Assembly: GCA_020850595.1 (NCBI GenBank)
Contig: JADZEK010000117.1
Location: 1 to 52,587 of the forward strand
Reading direction: 5' to 3'
Source: Anaerolineales bacterium
Lineage (GTDB): Bacteria; Chloroflexota; Anaerolineae; Anaerolineales; UBA6663
DNA length: 52,587 nucleotides
The notes under the pieces are model-generated. The model did not search any database. It had not been told where the DNA came from and was given only the letters and a program-made list of their open reading frames with translations. This document shows, piece after piece, positions 8,799-15,645 of this stretch (the stretch's first letter is position 1; each line of letters begins with the position of its first letter). Made by a program: the position numbers and the translations under genes.

Positions 8799-8884
8799 AC
8801 CACGAATGAGCACGAATTGTAAGCGAATGACCACGAATGCGGAGGGGCAGAACGATTGCCACGAATCAGTACGAATTACACGAA
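8799..8884. repeat. CACGAAT-rich dispersed intergenic repeat (copy 1)
   Basis: Six CACGAAT/ACGAAT/GCGAAT-type units occur within 86 bp (for example CCACGAATGAGCACGAATTG, then GAATGACCACGAATG, then GCCACGAATCAGTACGAAT). It lies between the divergent UDG and cNMP/PH genes. Related tracts occur at 22229-22250, 47168-47215 and 52294-52326, mostly inverted. It has no coding potential. Confidence 0.75.
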
Positions 8885-8981
8885 GGGGTGATCTGCGGGC
8901 GGTGGCCGTAACTCCCGGCGGAGGTACACCGTATCCGCCAGTGCTAGGCGTTAAAGGGCGTGGCAAAAGCCCCTGGGCCAC

Positions 8982-9009
8982 TTGTACCCCCACGCGCCCA
9001 TGCTAGAAT
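8982..9009 (+). promoter_or_regulatory. Promoter for the cNMP/PH membrane protein (leaderless)
   Basis: TTGTAC (8982-8987), 16-bp spacer, TAGAAT (9004-9009). The -10 box ends 7 nt before GTG at 9017, so transcription would start at the initiation codon. Confidence 0.65.
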
Positions 9010-9016
9010 CCGCGCC

Positions 9017-10672
9017 GTGGATAATCCCGAGGCCTACCTGGGGCGCCTCAAGCCCATCTTTATCTTTCGGGGCCTGACAGACGATCAGATCTTGGAGTTC
9101 GCCCACGAGTTGGTAGTCGAGCGCCATCCACCCGAAACCGTCATCTTCAATGAGGGCGACGAAGGCGACAGCTTCTACATCATCCACGATGGCGCGGTGC
9201 GGGTGCGGCGGCAGGTGGGACGCGAGGTCAAACAGGTCGCCACGCTCGTCCCCGGCGACTTCTTCGGCGAGCGTTCGCTGCTCTACAGCCGCAAGCGTTC
9301 GGCCACCATCGAGACCGGCCCAGCCGAAGTTGCTCTGCTGCGCCTCAACAAGGCCGACTTCGAGCGCCTGCTGCGTAAGTTCCCACAGATCAAGCCCAAC
9401 CTGCTGCTCTCCACCGAAAGCCTAGACCTGTATCGCCGCCACCCGTTCAAGTGGCTCGAGCCGGATGAGGTGGTCTACCTGATTACGCGCAAGCACAAAC
9501 TGCTCCTCATCCAGGCCCTGCTCCTCCCCTTCCTGCTCGCTGTGGCGCTGGCGCTGGCGGCGGTCTGGCTGGCGGTGCTTACCAATCAGCTGTGGGTCGC
9601 CTGGGTCGGCGCGGCGTTAGAGCTGCCCCTCGCAGCCTGGATGGTCTGGAGCCGCATTGACTGGGGCAACGACTTTTACATCGTCACCAACCAGCGGCTG
9701 GTTTATCTGGAGAAGATCATCGGCCTCTACGACAGCCGGCAGGAAGCGCCCCTGAATTCGATTGTATCGGTGGATGTGCAGACCGACGCCGTGCTGCAAC
9801 GCTGGCTAAACATGGGCGATGTCGTCGTGCGCACCTACTCCGGCCCGATCACCCTGCACGCGATGACGAACCCCGCTGCCCTCGAGTCCGCCATCAAGCA
9901 GCACTGGCTGCGCACGCTGACGCGCGCCGACCAGGCGCACCTGGATGAGATCCGCGCCACGCTGCGCAACCGGCTCACGCGCGGCTTCGAGCAGGCCCGG
10001 CTGCCCACCAAGCCGGCCTCCCAGCCCAAGCCGCCGCCGCCCTCGCTGGCCGAGCAGTTGGCGCGCACCTTCTCGTTCCGGGTCCGTTTTGAGGAAGGCG
10101 CCAGCGTCATCTACCGCAAGCATTGGTACATGCTCGCGCTCAGCCTATGGAAGCCCTCGCTGGGCCTCTTCCTGGTGCTCATGCTGGTGGCCATTGAGCT
10201 GGCGGGGTGGCTGCCGGCCGCCCTCCCGCGCATGGCCGTGCTGCTGGTGGCGCTGGCGGCCTTCATCCCACTGGCGGGCTGGTGGCTCTACGAGTACATT
10301 GACTGGCGCAACGACATCTACATGGTCACCGAAGACCAGATCTTCGACATCGCCAAGAAACCGCTCGGGGCCGAAACCAAGAAGTCGGCGCCATTGGGCA
10401 ACGTGCTCAGCCTGAAATCGGAGCGGCCTGGGCTGATCGGCGTGCTGCTCAACTACGGCACCGTCGTCGCGCAGGTGGCCGGGGCCGATTTCCGCTTCGA
10501 GGGTGTCTTCGATCCGGCCTCGGTGCAGAAGGACGTTTACCGCCGCATGGAGCAGCTCAAGAACAAAAAAGCCGCCGCCCAGTCGGCCCGCGAGCGCGAA
10601 GAGCTGGCTAAATGGCTGAAGATCTACCATGATGAGTTTGAGAATCCGCCCGGCCCCGGCCCGGCGACCTGA
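9017..10672 (+). CDS. Cyclic-nucleotide-binding membrane protein with two bacterial PH-like domains
   Basis: 551 aa. Residues about 12-115 form a CRP/cAMP-type cNMP-binding domain with phosphate-binding cassette FGERSLLYSRKRSAT (83-97). Two TM helices (161-187, 191-211) precede a bacterial PH (bPH2-like) domain starting DWGNDFYIVTNQRLVYLEKI. A Pro-rich linker (330-345), a second TM pair (379-398, 405-425) and a second, diverged PH-like copy starting DWRNDIYMVTEDQIF follow. A charged helical tail ends the protein. Start GTG at 9017 is leaderless behind TAGAAT; an ATG 57 nt upstream would overlap the promoter. No output enzyme is attached, so it may be a nucleotide-sensing membrane adaptor. Function is unknown. 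Confidence 0.82.
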   Translation: MDNPEAYLGRLKPIFIFRGLTDDQILEFAHELVVERHPPETVIFNEGDEGDSFYIIHDGAVRVRRQVGREVKQVATLVPGDFFGERSLLYSRKRSATIETGPAEVALLRLNKADFERLLRKFPQIKPNLLLSTESLDLYRRHPFKWLEPDEVVYLITRKHKLLLIQALLLPFLLAVALALAAVWLAVLTNQLWVAWVGAALELPLAAWMVWSRIDWGNDFYIVTNQRLVYLEKIIGLYDSRQEAPLNSIVSVDVQTDAVLQRWLNMGDVVVRTYSGPITLHAMTNPAALESAIKQHWLRTLTRADQAHLDEIRATLRNRLTRGFEQARLPTKPASQPKPPPPSLAEQLARTFSFRVRFEEGASVIYRKHWYMLALSLWKPSLGLFLVLMLVAIELAGWLPAALPRMAVLLVALAAFIPLAGWWLYEYIDWRNDIYMVTEDQIFDIAKKPLGAETKKSAPLGNVLSLKSERPGLIGVLLNYGTVVAQVAGADFRFEGVFDPASVQKDVYRRMEQLKNKKAAAQSAREREELAKWLKIYHDEFENPPGPGPAT

Positions 10673-10714
10673 GCGTTGGCCGTCCCTCACCCCTCCCCCT
10701 CGAAAGGCGCACCT

Positions 10715-11539
10715 ATGGAACGTCAGCCGCTGCGCGGCCGCTTTGCCGACCAGGTTGTCATCGTCACCGGGGGCGCGTCTGGCATCGGCCGGGCGGTGGC
10801 CCAAGAGCTGGCGCGCGAGGGCGCGGCGGTGGTCATCGCCGACCTTAGCCCGGCTGGGGCCGCCTGCGCCGCCGAGCTAGAAGCGGCGGGCGGCCCGGCG
10901 CTCTTCGTTCCGGGCGACCTGGCCGACGAAGCGGTGTGCGCCGCGGTCGTCGCCCAGGCGCTGGCGCGCTTTGGCCGGCTCGACGGCCTGGTGAACAACG
11001 CCTTCTCCTTCATCGCCAAGGGCCTCGACGCCACCCACGCCGATTGGGAGCGCATGTTCGCCGTCGGGCCAATCGCCTACAGCGTCCTGGCCCAGCACGC
11101 GGCCCCGGCCATGCGGCGCGGCGGCGGCGGCGCCATCGTCAACCTCTCCAGCATCTCCGCCTTCATCGCCCAGCCTAATCGCTGGACCTACAACGCCGCC
11201 AAGGGCGCCGTGCATACCCTCACCAAGTGCATGGCCTTCGATCTGGCCCCCTTCCACATCCGCGTCAACAGCGTCAGCCCTGGCTGGATTTGGACCCAGG
11301 AGGTCTACAAGGCCGCGGCGCTCGACGGCGGCGGGCGCGCCAAGTGGGACCCGATCTGGGGCGAGTATCACATGCTGCGGCGCTGCGGCGACCCGGTAGA
11401 AGTGGCCGCCGCCGTGCTCTTCCTGCTCAGCGCCGACGCCTCCTTTATCACCGCCGCCGACCTAGCCGTGGACGGCGGCTATATGGGCATGGGGCCGGAA
11501 GGCCTCGGCCAAACCACCGTGCTGGCCGGCTCGCAGTGA
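10715..11539 (+). CDS. SDR-family NAD(P)-dependent dehydrogenase (possible sugar dehydrogenase)
   Basis: 274-aa short-chain dehydrogenase/reductase. Rossmann motif TGGASGIG (18-25), NNA (94-96), catalytic Ser within NLSSIS (about 145-148), Tyr159 and Lys163 in YNAAK. The C-terminal AVDGGYMGMG is the usual classical-SDR end. The next gene overlaps or lies just downstream and encodes an L-fuconolactonase-like hydrolase. SDR plus lactonase is the order of an oxidative aldose pathway (for example L-fucose or D-arabinose), so this may oxidise an aldose to its lactone; the substrate is inferred only from context. ATG at 10715 is selected because the fold begins there and GAAAGG lies upstream. Confidence 0.9.
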   Translation: MERQPLRGRFADQVVIVTGGASGIGRAVAQELAREGAAVVIADLSPAGAACAAELEAAGGPALFVPGDLADEAVCAAVVAQALARFGRLDGLVNNAFSFIAKGLDATHADWERMFAVGPIAYSVLAQHAAPAMRRGGGGAIVNLSSISAFIAQPNRWTYNAAKGAVHTLTKCMAFDLAPFHIRVNSVSPGWIWTQEVYKAAALDGGGRAKWDPIWGEYHMLRRCGDPVEVAAAVLFLLSADASFITAADLAVDGGYMGMGPEGLGQTTVLAGSQ

Positions 11540-11550
11540 AAGCCTCCGTC

Positions 11551-12405
11551 ATGCCCAACTTCCCCATCATAGACACGCACCTGCACCTGTGGAACCCCGG
11601 TTACCTGCGCTATCCCTGGCTCGACGGCAACGCCCTGCTCAATCAGCCCTATTTGCTGGAGGACTACCGCCGCGCCTGCGGCCCGGTGGACGTGGCGCAG
11701 ATGGTCTTCTTGCAGTGTGAGTGCGATTTCGCGCAGTTCATGGACGAGGCCGACTGGGTGACCAGCCTGGCCCAGACCGACCCGCGCCTCACCGGCCTCG
11801 TGCCCTGGGCGCCGCTGGAAGGCGGTGACAACGCCCGCCCTAGCCTGGAAAAGCTGGCTGCCAACCCGCTCGTTAAGGGCGTCCGCCGCATCATCCAGTT
11901 CGAGCCTGACCCAGAGTTCTGCCTGCGCCCCGACTTTGTGCAGGGTGTGCGGGTGCTGCCGGAGTACGGCCTCCACTTTGAGATTTGCATCGCCCACCAG
12001 CATCTGGCCAACACGCTCAAGCTCGTGGCGCAGTGCCCCAACACCACTTTCATCCTCGATCACATCGGCAAGCCCGACATCCAACACCACCTATACGAGC
12101 CGTGGAAGCAAGAGATTAAGACGCTGGCCGGCTTCCCCAACGTGTGGTGCAAGGTCTCCGGCCTGGTCACCGAAGCCGACCACCAGCATTGGACCCCCGC
12201 CGACCTCCAGCCCTACATTGACCACGTGATCGCCTGCTTCGGCTTCGACCGCGTGATGTACGGCGGCGACTGGCCGGTGGCTTACCAGGCCACCGAGTAC
12301 CCGCGCTGGGTGGCGACGCTGGAAGCGGCCGTGCGCGGCTGCTCGGAGAGCGAGCTGCGCCGGCTGTTCCACGACAACGCGCGGGCCTTCTACCGCCTGC
12401 CGTAG
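11551..12405 (+). CDS. Amidohydrolase-2 family protein, L-fuconolactonase-like (COG3618)
   Basis: 284-aa TIM-barrel hydrolase. The IIDTHLHLW motif (HxH at residues 10 and 12), the mid-protein TTFILDHIGKP and the late MYGGDWPV are hallmarks of the L-fuconolactonase / 2-pyrone-4,6-dicarboxylate lactonase group. The likely reaction is hydrolysis of a sugar lactone to the aldonate. An alternative GTG at 11536 overlaps the SDR stop codon (GTGA) and would indicate translational coupling; ATG at 11551 has the more usual N-terminus. No dehydratase or aldolase of a downstream pathway is nearby. Confidence 0.85.
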   Translation: MPNFPIIDTHLHLWNPGYLRYPWLDGNALLNQPYLLEDYRRACGPVDVAQMVFLQCECDFAQFMDEADWVTSLAQTDPRLTGLVPWAPLEGGDNARPSLEKLAANPLVKGVRRIIQFEPDPEFCLRPDFVQGVRVLPEYGLHFEICIAHQHLANTLKLVAQCPNTTFILDHIGKPDIQHHLYEPWKQEIKTLAGFPNVWCKVSGLVTEADHQHWTPADLQPYIDHVIACFGFDRVMYGGDWPVAYQATEYPRWVATLEAAVRGCSESELRRLFHDNARAFYRLP

Positions 12406-12419
12406 GCCGGAGCCGACGC

Positions 12420-12446
12420 TTGATTCTTATCTGAAACGGGTACAAT
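12420..12446 (+). promoter_or_regulatory. def promoter (leaderless)
   Basis: TTGATT (12420-12425), 15-bp spacer, TACAAT (12441-12446). The -10 ends 6 nt before ATG at 12453 and there is no Shine-Dalgarno, so the message should be leaderless. Confidence 0.6.
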
Positions 12447-12452
12447 TACGGC

Positions 12453-12992
12453 ATGTCCATTCGTGAAATCATCGGCCCCAGCAACCCCGTGCTGCGCCGC
12501 AAGGCCAAGGCGGTGGATAACCCCAACACCGCCGAGACGCAGCAGTTGATTGAAGACATGATCGCCACCATGCGCGCCGCGCCCGGCGTGGGCCTGGCCG
12601 CTCCGCAGGTGGCCGTGAGCCAGCGCATCGTGGTGGTCGAGTACGCCGAAGCGCCCGACGACCTGCCCGAAGACGTGGAGCCGCCCGAACCCAAGCTCTA
12701 CGTCATCGTCAACCCAGAGATCGTCAACCGCTCGGATGAGCTGGTAGACGGCAACGAAGGCTGCCTGTCGCTCCCCGGCTACGCCGGCGCCGTGCAGCGC
12801 CACCAGGCCGTCACCGTCAAGGCCCTCAACCGGCGCGGCAAGCCGATCAAAATCAAGGCCCACGATTGGCTGGCGCGCATCTTTCAGCACGAGATTGACC
12901 ACCTGGACGGCGTGCTCTACATTGACCGCGCCAGCAAGGTCTGGAAGATCCCCGAGGCAGACCAGGAAAGAGACGCTGCCCTGCGCGAGTAG
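12453..12992 (+). CDS. def: Peptide deformylase
   Basis: 179-aa enzyme that removes the formyl group from the N-terminal Met of nascent proteins. All three motifs are present: GVGLAAPQ (45-52), EGCLSLPG (102-109, metal ligand Cys104) and QHEIDH (145-150, ligands His146 and His150, catalytic Glu147). Length is normal for bacterial PDF. No fmt gene is adjacent, unlike many genomes where def and fmt pair. The ATG lies 6 nt after a TACAAT box with no Shine-Dalgarno. A gap of 132 bp with no visible feature separates it from the URO-D gene. Confidence 0.96.
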   Translation: MSIREIIGPSNPVLRRKAKAVDNPNTAETQQLIEDMIATMRAAPGVGLAAPQVAVSQRIVVVEYAEAPDDLPEDVEPPEPKLYVIVNPEIVNRSDELVDGNEGCLSLPGYAGAVQRHQAVTVKALNRRGKPIKIKAHDWLARIFQHEIDHLDGVLYIDRASKVWKIPEADQERDAALRE

Positions 12993-13124
12993 GGCGCGCC
13001 TGCCGGCTGCGGCGGCCGCTAGTCGCGTTTGGCCCTGTGTTGCCTGACGAATGTCACTTGCCGGCCCCGTTGCAACCGCCTTAGTCTGTCGCGAGACTCT
13101 GCCGCACCCAGCCAAAGCGCGCCC

Positions 13125-14198
13125 ATGACCTTCACTCCCGACTATCACTACATGCTCGACGTGCTCGCCAACCGCCGCCCGGCGCGGCTGCCCATCTATG
13201 AGCACCTGATCAACCCGCCCTTCATGGAAGGCGTGCTGAACACCCAGTTCGCCGACGCGCAGTTCGGCGACGCGGCCGACCGCGCCTACTTCCACCAGCA
13301 ATACTGCCGCTTCTACCGTGAGATGACCTACGACACCGTCTCGTTCGAGGTCACCATCACCGATCTGCTGCCCGACCACGGCGCGCTGCGCGGCGGCAAG
13401 AAGGGGCCGATCCAAACCCGCGCCGACTGCGACCGCTACCCCTGGGACGAACTGCCCGCGCGCTACTGGGCGGTGGCCGGGCCGCAGTTCGAAGCCCTGC
13501 GCGCCGCCCTGCCGCCCGGCATGCAGGCCGTCGGCGGCATCGGCAACGGCGTGTTCGAAACCAGCGAAGACCTGGTGGGCTTCGAGCCGCTGGCTTATCT
13601 GGAAATTGACGACCCTGAGCTGTTCGCCGAGGTGTTCGTCCGCATCGGCGACCTGATGCTCAACCTGTGGACCACCTTCCTCGAACGCTACGCCGACGCC
13701 TACGCCGTCTGCCGCTTCGGCGACGATCTGGGCTACAAGACCAACACCCTTACCTCGCCGCACACCATTCGCGCGCATATCCTGCCGCAGTACCGGCGCG
13801 TGCTAGACACCATCAAGGCCGCGGGCAAGCCCTTCCTATGGCACTCGTGCGGCAACATTTTCAGCATCATGGACGACGTGATCGCCCTGGGCATCAACGC
13901 CAAGCACTCCAACGAAGACACCATCGCCCCCTACGAGCGCTGGATTGAGCGCTACAGCGACCGCATTGCCCTGTGCGGCGGCATTGACGTGGACATCCTG
14001 TGCCAGCGCGCGCCGGCCGAGATCACCGAACTGGTCGTCGAGCGCGGGCGGCGCTATCGGGCCATGGCCCGCGGCTACGCGCTCGGCTCGGGCAACTCGA
14101 TCCCCGAATTCGTGCCCGTGACAGGCTACCTGGCTATGATCGAAGCCGCGCAGCGCATCCGCGCGCTGGAAGCCGCCGAACACAGTGGGGAGGCCTGA
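13125..14198 (+). CDS. URO-D superfamily protein, probable corrinoid-dependent methyltransferase
   Basis: 357-aa TIM-barrel protein of the uroporphyrinogen-decarboxylase superfamily. Motifs GDDLGYKTNTL (mid-barrel), LWHSCGNI (His plus Cys, resembling the zinc site of MtaA/CmuA-type methyltransferases) and the late GYALGSGNSIPEFVP support this branch rather than haem-pathway HemE. A B12-binding corrinoid protein starts 4 nt after its stop, so it probably transfers methyl groups to or from that cobamide. Substrate is unknown. Start ATG at 13125 is chosen because an upstream in-frame extension (from 13029) has no family similarity. A truncated paralog is at 104-709. Confidence 0.85.
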   Translation: MTFTPDYHYMLDVLANRRPARLPIYEHLINPPFMEGVLNTQFADAQFGDAADRAYFHQQYCRFYREMTYDTVSFEVTITDLLPDHGALRGGKKGPIQTRADCDRYPWDELPARYWAVAGPQFEALRAALPPGMQAVGGIGNGVFETSEDLVGFEPLAYLEIDDPELFAEVFVRIGDLMLNLWTTFLERYADAYAVCRFGDDLGYKTNTLTSPHTIRAHILPQYRRVLDTIKAAGKPFLWHSCGNIFSIMDDVIALGINAKHSNEDTIAPYERWIERYSDRIALCGGIDVDILCQRAPAEITELVVERGRRYRAMARGYALGSGNSIPEFVPVTGYLAMIEAAQRIRALEAAEHSGEA

Positions 14199-14202
14199 CG
14201 CC

Positions 14203-14844
14203 ATGAGCGCCGTAATCACCACGATCACCGAGAGCGTCATCGCCGGGCGTCCGGCTGAGGTGGTGGCTGGCGTGCAGGCGGCCCTGGCCGCGGACCTGCC
14301 GCTCGAGACCATCCTCCAGCAAGGGCTGATCGCCGGCATGGCCGTCGTGGGCCAGAAGTTCGAGTGCGGCGACTTCTTCGTGCCCGACATGCTGCGCGCC
14401 GCCCGCGCCATGCAAGCCGGGCTGGAATTGCTCAAGCCGCGCTTGCAGCAGGCCGACGTGCCGCCCGCCGGGCGCGTGCTCATCGGCACGGTGCAGGGCG
14501 ATCTGCACGAGATCGGCAAGAACCTGGTGGCCATGGTGCTCTCGGGCGCGGGCTACGCCGTGAAAGACCTGGGCGTGGACGTGCCGCCCGAGCGCTTCGT
14601 CGAGGCCGTGCGCGCCGAACAGCCCGATGTGCTGGCGCTCTCGGCGCTGCTCTCCACCACCATCCCCGGCATGCAGCGCACCATCAAAGCCGTGCAGGCC
14701 GCCGGCCTGCGCGACCGCGTGAAGATCATCGTGGGCGGCGCGCCGGTGACCGCCGAGTACGCCCAGCGCCTGGGGGCCGATGGCTACGCCGCCGACGCCA
14801 GCCAGAGCGTGGCGCTGGTGGGCGGGCTGCTGCGCCGCGGGTGA
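14203..14844 (+). CDS. Corrinoid (B12-binding) protein of the MtaC/MttC type
   Basis: 213-aa methyl carrier. The N-terminal helical cap (1-85) is followed by a cobalamin-binding Rossmann domain with DLHEIG (100-105); His102 is the expected lower axial ligand of cobalt. SALLSTT and GGAPVT loops, which contact the nucleotide tail, are also present. GGGGAGG lies 10-16 nt upstream of ATG at 14203. Together with the upstream URO-D protein this makes a minimal two-component methyl-transfer unit. No reductive activator (RamA-like ferredoxin) or methyltetrahydrofolate methyltransferase is adjacent. Confidence 0.92.
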   Translation: MSAVITTITESVIAGRPAEVVAGVQAALAADLPLETILQQGLIAGMAVVGQKFECGDFFVPDMLRAARAMQAGLELLKPRLQQADVPPAGRVLIGTVQGDLHEIGKNLVAMVLSGAGYAVKDLGVDVPPERFVEAVRAEQPDVLALSALLSTTIPGMQRTIKAVQAAGLRDRVKIIVGGAPVTAEYAQRLGADGYAADASQSVALVGGLLRRG

Positions 14845-14889
14845 GTTTGCGCGGGTTGGGGCTATACTCCGGTTTTCAAGGAGAAGCCC

Positions 14890-15585
14890 ATGCCCGCAAC
14901 CCCGCACCTCGAACGCCACTTTACCGCCTCCGCCACCGTCCGCGACATCGTCATCGGCATGTCTGACGGGCTGACCGTGCCGTTCGCACTGGCGGCGGGA
15001 CTCTCGGGCGCGGTGGGCACGAGCAGCGTCATCCTCACCGCCGGGCTGGCCGAGATCGCCGCCGGCTCGATTGCGATGGGCCTGGGCGGCTACCTGGCCG
15101 CGCGCAGCGACGCCGAGCACTATGTGAGCGAGCGCGCCCGCGAACAGCGCGAGGTCGAGACCATCCCCGAGCTTGAAGCCGCCGAGGTCTCGCAAGTGTT
15201 TGAGGCCTATGGCCTCACGCCCGCCGAGGCCAAACCGGTTGTAGCTGCGCTCCGCCGCAACCCGCCCGCCTGGATAGACTTCATGATGCGCTTTGAGCTG
15301 GGCCTGGAGCCGCCGAACCCCAAGCGCGCGCCGATCAGCGCCGCGACCATCGCCGGGGCCTACATCGTGGGCGGGCTGATCCCGCTCGGGCCGTATTGGT
15401 TTCTGCCGACCGCCCGGGCCGGCCTGACCGTTTCAGTCGTCGTGACTCTGCTGGCGCTGCTGGTCTTCGGCTACGTCAAGGGCCGCTTCACCGGCGCGCC
15501 CCCGCTGCGTAGCGCCTTGCAGACCGCCCTCATCGGCGGCGTGGCCGCGGCCGTGGCCTTCGCCATCGCGCGCTTTATCGCCTAA
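14890..15585 (+). CDS. VIT1/CCC1-family Fe/Mn transporter
   Basis: 231-aa integral membrane protein. The N-terminus HFTASATVRDIVIGMSDGLT, with GLTVPFALAAGLSGA, is the TM1 signature of the vacuolar iron transporter family. A cytoplasmic helical metal-binding region (Glu-rich, residues 75-110) sits between TM2 and TM3, and three more TM helices lie at 155-230. Members exchange Fe2+ or Mn2+ for protons and detoxify excess metal. Start ATG at 14890 has AAGGAG 7 nt upstream, and a TATACT box lies near 14861-14866. It probably has its own promoter, 45 nt after the corrinoid gene. Confidence 0.9.
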   Translation: MPATPHLERHFTASATVRDIVIGMSDGLTVPFALAAGLSGAVGTSSVILTAGLAEIAAGSIAMGLGGYLAARSDAEHYVSERAREQREVETIPELEAAEVSQVFEAYGLTPAEAKPVVAALRRNPPAWIDFMMRFELGLEPPNPKRAPISAATIAGAYIVGGLIPLGPYWFLPTARAGLTVSVVVTLLALLVFGYVKGRFTGAPPLRSALQTALIGGVAAAVAFAIARFIA

Positions 15586-15632
15586 GCCGGGCCGCGCCAC
15601 CCGCGGGTAGTACCACGGGGCTACTTCCGCAG

Positions 15633-15638
15633 TACAAT
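15633..15638 (+). promoter_or_regulatory. -10 box TACAAT for the glycosyltransferase gene (leaderless)
   Basis: TACAAT at 15633-15638 lies 7 nt before GTG at 15646. The ATG overlapping the box (15637) is an unlikely start because it sits within the -10 element. Confidence 0.5.
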
Positions 15639-15645
15639 GCGGGCC

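Noticed and set aside
8799..8884. CRISPR array
   Set aside because: CACGAAT units are short, unevenly spaced and have no uniform spacers; no cas genes are near.
12390..13778. 462-codon open frame antisense to def and the URO-D gene
   Set aside because: It overlaps two genes with strong motifs; its translation shows the composition of an opposite-strand shadow.
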